From Aldrovandia affinis (Eukaryota > Chordata > Actinopteri > Notacanthiformes > Halosauridae), in NCBI GenBank assembly GCA_029706075.1, contig JAINUG010000055.1, forward strand, positions 1,736,001 through 1,800,000: a stretch of DNA of 64,000 nucleotides. The letters are read 5' to 3'. Positions 43,239-55,110 of the stretch are shown here, piece after piece. Made by a program: the position numbers and the translations under genes. The notes beneath the pieces were generated by a model. The model saw only the letters and a program-made list of their open reading frames with translations, did not search any database and had not been told where the DNA came from. Position 1 is the first letter of the stretch. Every line of letters begins with the position of its first letter.

Positions 43239-43618
43239 AACGTGAACGAATCGCTTGAAATCCACACGTTAAAACACACTCCTATGGAACCTATACAGAA
43301 CTATCCTTGTGATCAGAAGAACAGATTAAACTAAAGTTATTTATGGTAAGTGGCCTCACTCATAATAATGGTCTATTGAATTAATAGAGAGTACAATTGG
43401 CCACCAAATTGGGAGTAAAATGGGGGGAGACAGACATAACAGACAGTTCTCATACAAAACATTTCACAAGTAAATCAGAAAATATTTTGATCGATATTAA
43501 TATGTTGATTTATATCGATTTCTTCCACCTCTCATTCTGGTCAAATATGCACACAAGTCTCACTTTACGTTAATAAGGCAGACACTCTTATCCAGAGCAA
43601 CTTACAATACAAAAGAAC

Positions 43619-44439
43619 CAGTGGCAGTTTCTTTAAGACAAAGAGGGATGCTCGGCTTCCCCTATAATCTTCTTTTTTTTTTTTTGGGGGGGGATGAGAA
43701 ATACAACATTAATAAACATTTTTACTTAATATCTATTAAAAAAATACCACAGATACAAAGTGGCATTTCAGTTCCAAATGTTTTGTTTAAACCAGCACCA
43801 TCTATCACCTCACGCGCTTGAAGTGGTCAGCGGAAGCTCAGCCGGTCGCAGTCGTTTCTGGGTTTCTATGGGCTTACTGTATTTAATGGAACAACATGAT
43901 GGGTTTTGGGGAATTTAATTGGGCAATATTGACCCGCCTGGAAGCGAAGGTTCTAAGCTGTACGTCCAATCAGATTTTGACATGCCTCCGTCAATATGTT
44001 AATGCACATTGTCATGTTAATCATTTATATTCTAAATTGATCTCTTGGAGTTTGAAAGTTAGTCACAGTAGCTAGCTAATGTTAGATAATTGCATTGATT
44101 TGTCAGTCTGCTAACTTGCTTGGGATAGCTTAGCTAACATTTATTTAAATGTTTATTTAACGCAAATTTATCTCTTTATTTGTTTCCAATGTTTCATCAA
44201 AGTACTAATTTGATGAAAAAAAGTACCAATTTGTGATTGAATGAAGATGGTAGGATTGTCTGAAATTATATTATGTCAGGCATTTAATGAGGATAATCTC
44301 TATTTTGTAGTAGTGAGGGAGGCAGGCAGGCAGGCAGCATCAGGGGCGCATAATCATCATCATCATCATCATCAGAGCAGCAGGAGCCCCCCCCCCGGGC
44401 CTCAGCTTCACCGGTTGTAGACCCCACCAGTCGCCACTG
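43619..44439. mobile_element. hAT-type element, 821 bp, non-autonomous
   Basis: Ends CAGTGGCAGTTT (left) and CAGTCGCCACTG (right) share the inverted CAGTGGC. The 8-bp flanks AAAAGAAC (43611-43618) and AAGAGAAT (44440-44447) match at 6 of 8 positions. A GGCT(T/G)CCCC-like block near the left end has an inverted relative near the right end (GCCTCAGCTTC). It contains a T13-G8 run (43673-43693), (GGCA)n and (ATC)n tracts, and no transposase frame. Confidence 0.7.
44319..44373. repeat. (GGCA)n and (ATC)n microsatellites
   Basis: GGCAGGCAGGCAGGCA at 44321-44336, followed by seven ATC units at 44353-44373, all inside the hAT element. Confidence 0.9.
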
Positions 44440-44663
44440 AAGAGAATAAAAGTGCATCCACAAGAGTAATATGAGCACAGTGGCATTGACCAGGCTGAAC
44501 AACACTCCCAGACCAGCGAATATATGTGTAAAAATCACTAAAGCACTACCGTAGGTCAACTTTGCCAATCCGGTGCAAATCTTCAAAACATAATGGGGTC
44601 CAAATGTTTGAGTGCACTACCAAGATCTGTTTGTTTTCATCATTCAACAAAAACAAAAAAACT

Positions 44664-44985
44664 TCGGTGTGCGCTGCCTGCCAGGGATGCGGTTCGAAAC
44701 CCGTCTCTACCAGAGTGGCCCTGGTTGTCAGCCCTGTCAGAGTGGCACTGGTTATCAGAGTGGCATTTGGCTATCCGTCCCAGGAGGAGGGGGGAAAGGT
44801 GAGCCGGCATGAGTTTGTGGGGGGTTGGGAGGGTGAGCCGGCACGAGTTTGTCGAGGAGCGGGAAGCGGGAAGGAGGCGGATCTACCGGCCTGGAAAAAT
44901 TTGATCGTTACCCAGAGGACGGCCAGCGGACTCGGGAGAACAATTTTTACTCAGGAGAACAATTTTTACTCAGGAGAACAATTTA
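44664..44985 (+). repeat. tRNA-derived SINE, family A, copy 2
   Basis: Contains GTGTGCGCTGCCTGCCAGG, B box GCGGTTCGAAACCCG (44690-44704), TTTGGCTATCCGTCCCAGGA and GAGCCGGCACGAGTTTG, the plus-sense equivalents of the reverse-strand copies at 8985-9311 and 48590-48995. An internal short duplication (GAGTGGC repeated three times, 44714-44767) is specific to this copy. It ends in a triplicated CAGGAGAACAATTT (about 44934-44990). Confidence 0.78.
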
Positions 44986-45851
44986 ACCAGTAACTACTTC
45001 ACTAAGCTCTGCTGACATAATTACAAACAGCTGCAAAAACCTTTGCAAAGGAAGTGTCCTTTTTCAAGATTAAAGCACCTGCAGTAGCAGCGAGAACACA
45101 TAGACCATATTAATGACGTCAATGTCCGGTATTAATTGTTACATGACCAAAACAACTCACACTGTGTAATAGGAGTGTCCATGTATTAAAACTTAAATGA
45201 AAAATAAGGTGTCACAACATTTTGAGGAAATGAAAGGCAATGGTGTGCAAACAAAATATTTGTAGATATTTCAATTTCATACCATCCTTTCTCAAACAAA
45301 CATTTTTTTAAAATTGGTATCAGTGTTTTATGACATTCCTGAATAACAAATACCATTATTAAAAATGTTGTGTTAGTTTTCGATGAAGGATGAAAATGAA
45401 CAGATCTTGGTAGTGGACCCCACTGTACATACAGACCCATGCAATACCATATAAAGAAAAATATTAAATCAATAAACTAACCGAATTAATAAAACCACCT
45501 GAATTGATCAAATGAATGAAAAAGCAGGTTCACATCCAACAATGCAGTCCATTCTCTGCCAGGCCAATTCACTCTGCTGCTCTCAGCCACAGGACACAGG
45601 CAGATCATAATTTTAAGCAGGTAGGCCAAATTAGAACTCAATTCTCTTTGCAACAAGGACCTGGGAAACCATGGTGGGTCGGGAATAATTGGCAAATGCC
45701 CCAGGAACCATTTTTCATCTTAACTACAGAGACCCTCACCTGCTGACATTTCCTAAATACCTAGTTTCCAACTCACATGGATGTGCCCATTTATTTTCTG
45801 CATTTCTGTTTGCACTGTAGTTTGCTAGTGAATAGCAAACCACAAAAAGCC

Positions 45852-45976
<125 letters not shown>

Positions 45977-46191
45977 CAGCAAGCCAACTGTGTTTATAAG
46001 AAAAGTACAAAAACATGACCAATATTCTCTGCCAGGCCTGGCTCTGCTGCTCTCAACCACGGGACACAGGCAGATCATAATTTTAATGAATAAATGTTAT
46101 AATTTATCTTTATTTAAGCAAGTAGGCCAAATTAGAACTCAATTCTCTTTGCCACAAGGACCTAGGAAACCATGGTGGGTAGGGAATAATT

Positions 46192-46977
46192 ACATTAAAT
46201 TAATTTAGTATACGCCCTTATCCAGAGCAACTTACAGCACAGGGGGAACACAAGATATTGTGTAGCCAATCAGATATGGGGGATGCTTAGGTGGTTTAAG
46301 TGCCATGGGATCTTTAATGACCACCATGGATCATCATGGATTGTCATTCAAGCTCTCCTCCTGACCATTAGGTGGCAGCAATGACCCTCACTGCCACCTT
46401 TACCTGCCGTATGGACCTGCTCTCAAATTTCAAAAGTAGCTGCCCAACAGTTTCGCATTTTCTGTGGTGTTCAATTTACAAAAGGGGCAGCTTGTTAGTC
46501 ATCATAGATTAACTTACAAAGGAGGAATAGTTACAAAGTGAATATTTCACTAAACATAGAGATAGCCACAGAGCCACACAATGGTGTTTGAGCCCAATAA
46601 TTGGAGATTCAAGCCTTGGCTATGGCATTACCCAACAGTGGCAGGACACAATTTGCCTCGTTCCGCCAAGGGTAAGGTGGGTTTAATTTTGGCCAGGGTT
46701 TCTCATGTTGCAGCTGCATTAGTTCCACCCAGTAATGAGTCAGATGACCACAGGCTACCAATTGACATCTGTGAGAGACACACCTCTGCATCAATTGATG
46801 CCAAATGTCTTGTAGTATTGTGTGGCCTATAATGATTCAAATAGTCAGTGGCTTGCAGGCAAGTGCTTCAGAGGAGCACACAAGCTTCAGCTGCAGTGGA
46901 ACAATTGGATATTTCAATTTGGGGAGGAAAAAAGGGAACATAAATTGTTAATGGAAGAAATACTTGTATTATAGAAA
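46192..46977. mobile_element. Insertion within duplicated unit 2, mixed retroelement sequence
   Basis: Starts with a reverse L2-like tail (CGCCCTTATCCAGAGCAACTTACAG, 46214-46238) and ends with TTTCAATTTGGGGAGG and an A-rich stretch similar to family A SINE tails. It is absent from unit 1. It may be one composite element or two insertions. Confidence 0.6.
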
Positions 46978-47137
46978 AAATGCCCCAGGAACCATTTTTC
47001 ATCTTAACTACAGAGACCCTTACCTGCTGACATTTCCTAAATGCCTAGTTTCCAACTCACATGGATGTGCCAATTTTCTTTCAGTATTTCTGTTTGCAAT
47101 GTAGTTTGCTAGTTAATAGCAAACCACAAAAAGCCCC

Positions 47138-47139
<2 letters not shown>

Positions 47140-47169
<30 letters not shown>
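47140..47169. repeat. (AC)n microsatellite of unit 2
   Basis: A pure AC run at the position where unit 1 has (GCAC)27. Confidence 0.95.
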
Positions 47170-47170
<1 letters not shown>

Positions 47171-47224
47171 CTCACAACAGCAAGCCAACTGTGTTTAAGA
47201 AAGCACAAAAACATGACCAATATT

Positions 47225-48589
47225 TTGAAACTCATCCTTTTCCTTGTCACGTTCAGAGTGCAAAAAAACACATCCCTAGCCAGCCACCCAATCAATGTCT
47301 GCAATGCATTCCATTTACACTTTATTAATTCAGGACCCATCCAGAAATCTTTTTTCAAATTGATCAAAGGGCCTACTTACCAAAACATCAATACTAGAAG
47401 CTTTAAACATCTACTGCCTCAACCTGTATCCGAGTATCAAGTAACCCCATACCCGACTAGTAGGCAAATTTTAACCTAGGTCCCAGCCAGGGAGAATGAA
47501 TACGTAATTCATGAAAGGCGATGAGGCCACAGTAAAGACATTGTAGTCCCCTATGGTGGAGCGGAGGATGAGTCATTGGTGGTGAGCAGTACTGAAAGAT
47601 GCTTTTATCCCCGTAGAGACAGGATCGCACAAACCAGACTGTCAGCTCTGAGAGACGGGAGGCAAGGCCTCCCTACCAACAGACCCAGGCTCCTTTGTGC
47701 CAAATCGGCAAATTAAAAGGGATTTACTAGAATCCAAAGAGTGCGGTCTGTGTTCCAGGACTCAGTGTTAGCTAAACCCTCTACATCTGCAATCCGGCCA
47801 ACACCAGGGACTATATAAAACCCCCAAGGCTTGTTCCTCTCTCGCCGTCAACCGCTAGGATAACTAAAAGCTCAAATTAAAATGTGAAAAACGTGAAAAA
47901 GAGCTCAACATAGGACTGCCGACTTACCTAAAAGGGTATAGATGTTTATGTATATATATATATATATATATTATAAATGACTATAACTCCATAACTCTGG
48001 GCCATAGTGTGAGAAGAATTATGACACTTTGCAGGTTTGTAGGAGTGTGGGGGAATTGCAATAAGAAAATGGTACCAATTGACCACATGGTGGTGCTACA
48101 ATACAACTTTGAACATGTTAAGTTCAAAAGCTCATAACTCTTGACCTGCTCGACTGCAGACAAAACGTATGCCTATAGGTCCCACTTCTCAGAACGAACA
48201 AATTTGACCAAAATAGTCTACCATATTGGATTTTGTAGTCTTTAGAATGTTTTCAAAAACATAAATTACAAAAAATGAAGCAGAAGTTCAATAGGCGTAA
48301 AAATTGGTATTCACCATTTTTGTACCCTGCCCTAACTAAATGATCAAGGAAAAGTTCTTATGTCAACAAACATGCAAGAAACAAGCAAATGAATGGCCAA
48401 ATATGCAAATGAGTCAACCTCCTTCACTGTTCAGTCTGTTTCAAGCTAGGTGTTCACAATGACTGTGCCATGAAGTCTACCAAGTTTGATAGTGATCAGA
48501 TAAAAAAACATGCTTGCCACAAGTAATAGACTATTCAGCATTTTCAGTCAATTCATTAAATTTATTTATTTTTAAATTTGTTTCTGATT
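47225..48589. other. Stretch without a gene
   Basis: Has a (TA)n run at 47949-47971. The stretch 47990-48260 has the look of a dispersed fish repeat (ATTATGACACTTTGCAGGTT, CACATGGTGGTGCTAC), but I cannot name it. No exon was seen. Confidence 0.45.
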
Positions 48590-48995
48590 TTTTTCTCCTG
48601 TCTTTTCTCCCAATTTAGTGGGGAATTATACCCACTATTTATTTTGCTTTGCCCTCCCACATGAGTTTGCTGCTCATCTCTACGGGGCAAGCGAATTCTC
48701 AGAGGGCTGTGAACTCCACTTCCTTCGAGACAGAATTCGCCCACCCACGTTCTGGACACACCCTTACGTGTTTCTCGGCGAACTCGTGCCGACCACCACC
48801 ACCCTAACCCTAACCCTAACCCTAACCCCCTTCCCCTGGGGCGAACAGCCAAATGCCACCCCCAATTGAGGCTAATGGCCAGGGCCGGTCTGACAGAGAC
48901 GGGTTAAGAACCACGTCCCTGATAGGCAGTTCACACTCGTATCGGACCAGCCAAAATATGGCTGCGTTAGATCACTATGCTACCCGCCAGCCCCA
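48590..48995 (-). repeat. tRNA-derived SINE, family A, copy 3, with telomeric repeats
   Basis: It matches 8985-9311 in the same orientation over about 300 bp, including CTTCCTTCGAGACAGAATTC and GGCCAGGGCCGGTCTG. The B box is damaged (GGTTCTTAACCCG on the minus strand). Its 3' end (minus) is AAATTGGGAGAAAAGACAGG. Four CCCTAA units replace a C-rich stretch at 48802-48829. Confidence 0.82.
48802..48829. repeat. Interstitial telomeric repeat (CCCTAA)4
   Basis: Four perfect CCCTAA units in a row, inside a SINE. The two sister SINE copies have a plain C-rich run at this position. Confidence 0.95.
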
Positions 48996-49379
48996 TTACA
49001 TTTTTTTTATATTAATTATTGAATTTTGTGAGCTAGTCTACCTGTCAATCATTGCAGCCTAGGTGTTTCAGGTGTGAATTCTGTGGACAATTTGGTACAA
49101 AGAAGCTTTTATTATTTCAATTTTTAAAAATATTATCTCATGAAGCATAGATGTTATTGACATGACACAACATGGTATGGAGTCTTTAGGCTCAAACTAA
49201 ATTGTGAAGTGTTGCCATGTTTAAAGATGGCTGAATAACAGTACATCATAATGCATTACAGGCTAATTAGCATACAATGCAAAATAATACCAGCAAATCT
49301 CATTTGATTAGAATGGGTTATAGGGTTTGAGATCCCTTTTTGCCCTAGGCTTTTTGTATTGGGGGACCCTTCCCTAACT

Positions 49380-49815
49380 GAGGACCTCCCTTTGAGACTC
49401 AGATTGGGTTCACACTGCAGTGATGCTGGGTAGGAGGCTGTTGATTCAGCAATGGAAGTCAACACACGCTCCCTCCCTGGCAGAGTCTCCTTCCGACTGT
49501 TACACAGAGTGGAAGATTTCCTCCTTAAGTGGAATAAATATCTCTGTTATACTGAGGGCCCATAGGAACACCGACACTTCGGGACCCCCCTCCCATTTCT
49601 CATAGTACTGAACTCCCCAAGAGGGGCCGGTGTAGTAATCTGATTCACTACGCACATCTCACATATTATTAATTAGTACACATTTATTTTTGTATTTTAT
49701 TTATATTAGTATTTTTTTTTAATTCTCTCTTACTTTGGAATTCATGTTGCCTGTATTGTGTTGTCTGTAATTGTTGTACGACTTTGAAAATTCAATAAAA
49801 TACTTATCATAAAAA
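49380..49815 (+). mobile_element. L1/Tx1-type LINE, 3' end fragment
   Basis: Frame fragments such as IQQWKSTHAPSLAE (about 49443-49485) resemble the C-terminal end of L1/Tx1-type ORF2. The 3' untranslated end reads GTACGACTTTGAAAATTCAATAAAA followed by an A-rich tail (49809-49818). Strongly 5' truncated. Confidence 0.75.
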
Positions 49816-49850
49816 AAGAATGACATTGCACTTAACAGAAACTACAACAA

Positions 49851-50201
49851 GGCGGTGCAGTGGATAGCACTGTCGCCTCACAGCAAGAAGGTATCGGGTT
49901 CGAATCCAGGCCGGGGGCCTTTCTGTGTGGAGTTTGCATGTTCTCCCCGTGTCCGCGTGGGTTTCCTCCGGGTACTCCGGTTTCTTCCCACAGTCCAAAG
50001 ACATGCATGTTAGGCTAATTGGAGAGTCTAAATTGCCCGTAGGTATGAGTGTGTGAGTGAATGGTGTATGTAGTGCCCTGCGATGGATTGGCGACCTGTC
50101 CAGGGTGTATTCCTGCCTCTCGCCCCAATGCATGCTGGGATAGGCTCCAGCCCCCCCGCAACCCTAACTAGGAATAAGCGGCTGAAGATGAGATGAGATG
50201 A
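49851..50201 (+). repeat. tRNA-derived SINE (GGCGGCACGG type), copy 2
   Basis: Nearly identical to 31430-31776 over its length, lacking the first 10 or so bases. B box GGTTCGAATCC is intact. The tail is GATGAGATGAGATGAG. The duplication GAAACTACAACAAGG flanks it (49838-49852 and 50202-50216). Confidence 0.93.
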
Positions 50202-50216
50202 GAAACTACAACAAGG

Positions 50217-51453
50217 ATTTCACTGAATTTCAAATGAATTGCCGCTTCGCTACACTGTTGAATTGCAATGGAATGTTACACTTGGTGCTTGGCCCTGGAA
50301 TTGCTGCTTGCAGCTATATATTCTATTTTATCATTGCTTCTTTTATTTTCTTTAATTCTGAAACTACTGTGAAACAACTGAACTCTGAGTAGAACAGTGG
50401 GCACAGGAGAGAGTGGGCCTACCCGAGTGGGGTTAGGAAAGGGCAGGGATGTTGATGAATACATTGCTGATGTTATTGTATAACATTCATTGAGGTGTGG
50501 TTATTATGAAAATAAAAAAGTTGATCACAAAGCCTCTAAGAGGAATGCCCAGACGGTAAGACACTTAGTCATGCTTTCCTTAACATACACCGATAATAAA
50601 AGTGACCCAGCCACAAGCAACAAACTTAAACACAGAGCTAAATAAATGCATCAGACATTTATTTAAACAACATGCAACAGCAACAGACTAAACTAGCTAT
50701 GGTTTATTGATCAGTTAATTGAATAGCCTGAATGTTTTGAATGAGTTTGTCTAGGGTGCTGAAAGGTCAAAGTTTTTCACCATGCCTTAAAGAAAAACGT
50801 TAGTCCAATAAAATGTAAGTGTAAGGTATCAAAATACATGCAAGTAACAGCAACAGTTTTACGTGACAGAAATGTTGCACACTGCAATGAACATCTTTTA
50901 AAGTACATCATTGTCACATGCCACGTGACTGGAGCAGAGAAGCCGATGGTAAGAACTGGCAGAGGAGTGGGGTCTACAGTACTTGCAGAACTCGCCTCCT
51001 TTCTGGTCTCTGTCAGCTCGTTTGTAACCAAAGTAACCCCACGCAACAGTCCTTTCTTAGGGACTAAACTTGGTTCATCTTCAATCTCGTTGTCGCGTTT
51101 TGTCTGGGCCTACCTTAGTTAGTGGGTTTACTGACTGAACAAATTCACTCCATGCTTCGCTAGCTCCAAGTTTGGCGATTTGATGACGCTTCCCTCTGGC
51201 TTCACTACAGTGAAGTTGCACTTCATATCAAGGCTGGCTGTAATTGGCTGTGTTGCTGTGGTGTGTTGCGGATGGAAAAAGGCCGGAATTATTCTCCTTC
51301 ATGCAACAATGTTATAGCCTAACCGCAATCATCGACATTCGTAAATTTGCCGCAGTTGATAATTGAAATTACAATAACGTTTGGTTATTGCCCAGCTGTA
51401 ATTTACGCTGTTCCCGTTGCTTTCAGACGTGCTGTTTTTGCTGACACTGTCAA
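50217..51453. other. Stretch without a recognised gene
   Basis: Positions 50935-50977 share about 43 bp (GGTAAGAACTGGCAGAGGAG) with 57799-57841. A CACGTG E-box lies at 50921-50926. Nothing else was recognised. Confidence 0.45.
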
Positions 51454-51660
51454 GTGAAGAAAATGTTGGCTGTGTGGGCGCATTACAAGGTTTCTATTTG
51501 TAACAAATGCTCCAGTGAGATTTCAAGAGGAGGCAACTCAAGCAAGGATTTTAATACATCAAATCTGATCAGCCATTTACAAGTAAGACATGTAGCACAG
51601 TACAACAAGTATGTGAAAGAATGTTACAATAAAAGCTGTTCCATACATTTGCATGACTAA
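51454..51660 (+). pseudogene. BED-type zinc finger fragment of a hAT transposase
   Basis: A 68-codon frame shows C-x2-C (CNKC), then NTSNLISHLQVRH with H-x4-H spacing, the BED-finger signature of hAT/ZBED transposases. No dimerisation or catalytic region follows. It is a 5' fragment of an element. Confidence 0.72.
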
Positions 51661-53924
51661 ATTTGTGCTCATTGAAAAGTATAATGAAGGGCAGAATTAT
51701 TGTTGCCAGGGCACAAATAGGACAATAAATAACAAATGATCAGTATCAGTCGATTGTGTTATTTGAATTATCTGTATCGGTCCAGAATTTTCATATCGGT
51801 GCATTCCTATAATTTATCGTTCAACAGAAACTGAATGGAGCAAATTAAAGAAGGTTGGATGTAGGGAGGAGTGAGGTCTTTGTCTCAAGAGAGCAGGAAA
51901 GAAGGCCGGAGCATGACTTCTCCCAGGCCTCAGAGTTCAAGGAGGGCCCTGTCCAGGAATTAAGTAATATATCTCGCACGTACGCACATTCCGTTGTCTG
52001 TACTATTTGGGCATGTCCAGGCACACCAGTCTTAGCTGCATGAGATCATACAGAGAGATAACCTTTGTTCATTTTCACGCACACGCACACGCACGCACGC
52101 AAATCTGCACCTGCATGAGCCAACACAAGCAGAGGCAAGTATGTACAAGACAGTCCTGTGGCAGTCTCTCCGAAGTGAGATGATAAATCTCCTATACGGC
52201 TGTAGGTGAGTGGTATGCAACTCTGGTCCCAAAGTGCCAGAGATGTTTCTGGTTTTTGTTCCATCCAAGCTTGGTTGCACGGTTTGATTATTAAAGAGTC
52301 TGAGCCTGAATCTTCAGAGTTTCCAGGGGTTATTCAGTTGGTGGGGTGTCCCACTCCCCCGTCTCATCACTCAATATTCTGGCAGCTGTATCAGTTACAT
52401 CGGCCCACTGGTTCAGTACTGTTGCCACTCAGCTAGTTGTGAAAAAAAGTGAAGAAACAGCGGCTGGCTGCATGCATTTTCGGAGGACATCTGTTATTGA
52501 TGTTGGGTATTCCAAAATAGGGAGAAAGTAAAAAAATAAATGGGGACAAAAGGTTAAAAGGTGACATTACAAAAAGGAATCAGGTTAGACAGCCTAGTCC
52601 TGAATCAGTAAGGGGTGGAAAGAACTACATTGGGGAGAGTCCTGATGAATTGGTGTTGGGTTTATGTAAGAAGTCCTGGTGAATCTATCCCTCCCTGGAT
52701 GATGCTACCACCAATCGTTGCCCTGCGGGGCTAAATTCGATACTAGACCGTGGGGCTCATCCACACACTAGAACAGTGCCTTAACAGGATGAGACAATAC
52801 TGTTTTATGCACATATTTATGCCAATTTGGGTTGTTTGCAGTGCTTAGACCCCACTTATCACAGCTTGAAGCTATATTTAACCTTAAAAGTTGCATATTC
52901 ACATATCAAAATACAAGAGATCATTTTAATGTTGGTTCAAGCTTCCTCAAGGATGAAATCAGATCAAATGTTGTGAATAAAAGGACAAGACGGTACAGTT
53001 CTGCCAATTACGCCGTCCTTCCCTCAACGCAAATCCAATTACACCAGCAACCTGTGACAGGTTTGTTGTAATTAATCTCAGGGAACAGTTTTCCCATCTG
53101 CAGTAAATTAGTCACTGACCCATAGCAGCACCATGACGACTTGTCACCAAACAAAAACCCATTATGTAACCAGCTTATCTGAAACCCATTGTTATATTAC
53201 CTATGGTTTTTTAATCAAAATCCTTGATTAACCGTTGGTTACGTAACCAGGCGGAGTTACAGTCAATGAAGTCTGATGGGAACGGGCTCAAGGGACCGCT
53301 GATTTACAACGAACCGCGCACGTTTCAGGGGAAACGTCGTTATCTGTCCCTGTCCCACGCCGTTCCGCAGGGGGTTGTTTAATTAAAAACCCAAGTCTGC
53401 ACTATTCAGTCGGTATCCAGGGGAGAGATGTTCAGTAGCCAACTATAAACCAGCAGAGGCCTTTAAAGGGAACGGGCAAGACGCAGAGCAGTTGAACGGA
53501 TTCCACGGAATCCGGTCAGTAATATAAATCACGTGGCGAGCAGACAGCACCTGCTTTCTTTGTGGCCCTTTTCAAAAGAGCCAAAGAAAGGGAAGCAATG
53601 TCCTTGTCTGCCCTAGCTGGCTGTAGTGCTGTGTCGCGCTCCAAGACACTGCTGTGTGGACTCCAAATCCCGGATAATACAAGAACAGCGTAGTGAAATG
53701 AGCACAGCGCTGCATTCAAATTGTTCATTCAAAGGGTCGCCCGGTGCGCTCAAGGTATTCGACAGGACAGTCTGTATTCTGCACGTATTGAGTATCGGCA
53801 CATAACCCCTGGTTATAGAAAACACGGCATACGGGCTTGCCCTGAAATAATGAAATTTTATTTATTAGCACAAAAACTGACCCAGTACAGTGGGTTTTTT
53901 AAAATTTGTTTTCTCCTTAAGTAT
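51661..53924. other. Stretch without a recognised gene
   Basis: Positions 52205-52340 resemble the CTCTGGTCC/TTTTTGTTCC style MITEs. A perfect 12-bp palindrome GGTTACGTAACC (53238-53249) contains a TTACGTAA core, the D-box/PAR-bZIP type site. No exon was recognised. Confidence 0.4.
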
Positions 53925-54125
53925 TTTAACCCAATGCAGGATTGGCTTGTTGCCATTTGCGGTCATTTAACTTTTCATTTCCCACAAATGGTTTAGTTTC
54001 AGTGTCCACACTTTCAGTAATTACAACCCCACTGATTTCACTTGCCAGCCTATAACTGAATCAATTGAAAAGTATATCCTCTTTCGAAAAGGAATAATTT
54101 TGCCATATAGCACGTTCCAGAAAAA
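53925..54125. repeat. Relative of the repeat at 22785-22985
   Basis: Shares CATTTAACTTTTCATTTCC, CCACAAATGG, CCACACTTTCAG and CACTGATTTCA in the same order as the repeat in lima1 intron 1. Confidence 0.6.
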
Positions 54126-54646
54126 AAGCATAAATTGATCTGGCTGATTAAAAGTCCTGGGAGGTGAATATGGGACATTTATTCTCGATGTCATTCTGAA
54201 AATGTGGCCCAAATGATTCTTCAACAGAAGTGAAAGATGTCCAAATAATTAACGACTTGTTATAATTTAGAGGTTGCAATGTTTGTAACGAAAACAAGTA
54301 GCACACGGTGAGAGTCCAATAGGCTACTACTGTATTGTGAAGTTACCAAATTCAAATCGCAGTGAATTGCTGACAGCCGACAACTAGTACAAGTTCGGAT
54401 TAACAAGTAAAATAAAATAAGGAAAACTCAAACTTGTGATCTTTTAGCAATAGTGATAACAAATGGACAACTTCGTCTGGTGACAAACGAACATGTGCAA
54501 ATCAATAATGACAAATAAAGCAAGCAAACACCAATTATAGGTCTCCGTTTCCCGTGACAAGTATTACATCCACGGACATGCAATTATGCAATTGCTTTGC
54601 ACACCTAAAAGACAAAAACAAATGCAGACTAACTCATGCACTTACT

Positions 54647-55110
54647 TCCACAGGTGTTGCTTCAGAAATTCCGCTGGTATTTGCCCAAAGCGGGGGCCCC
54701 AGTGCTTGTCAGCTTGCAAATGGGATATTGTGAAGGGGTTTGTTCCGCCACGATGAATTGCTTAACTGAAACACTTCTTTAAATTAAACAAGTAACCCTC
54801 TCTCCTTTCCCCGGACCTTCCCCCCGTCCTAATGTCTGCCCCTGAGCCCTCGCACACTTCAATACACACTCTCGTGCGACCGAGCGAGGGTTTAGGATTG
54901 TCCCATTCTGTCGTTTGCAAACGTTTTGAGGGCTTGACCCTGCCCTTGGTGAGCCCCCTCTCCGAAGTCCGCATTTTCGCAGACTTTGGTGAAGGGAATT
55001 GCCCATAATTCTTTGCAGCGCAATGACGTTTCAAACAACAACCAATTGCAACCAAGATAAACAGACGGCCCTGATCACAATTAATTGAAAGAAGTAGCCC
55101 AAGGAGCATA
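54647..55110 (-). promoter_or_regulatory. lima1: Candidate lima1 first non-coding exon and promoter
   Basis: On the minus strand a strong donor (CTGTGGAA/gtaagtgc) ends a possible exon at 54647. The sequence above it (54790-55010) has higher GC, several CpG (CGAGCGAGGG, CACTCTCGTGCGACCG, TTTCGCAG) and CCCATAATTCTTTGCAGCGC-like promoter-style content. lima1 needs an upstream non-coding exon because its ATG exon begins with an acceptor. The 30-kb distance is plausible but unproven. Confidence 0.33.

Noticed and set aside
53238-53249. GGTTACGTAACC as a regulatory D-box
   Set aside because: The palindrome matches a PAR-bZIP core, but a single 8-bp core in intergenic DNA is expected by chance; no promoter was found beside it.
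54762-55109. 115-codon minus-strand frame in the GC-richer region
   Set aside because: Lies in the candidate promoter; no homology recognised, and its frame does not lead to the donor at 54647.
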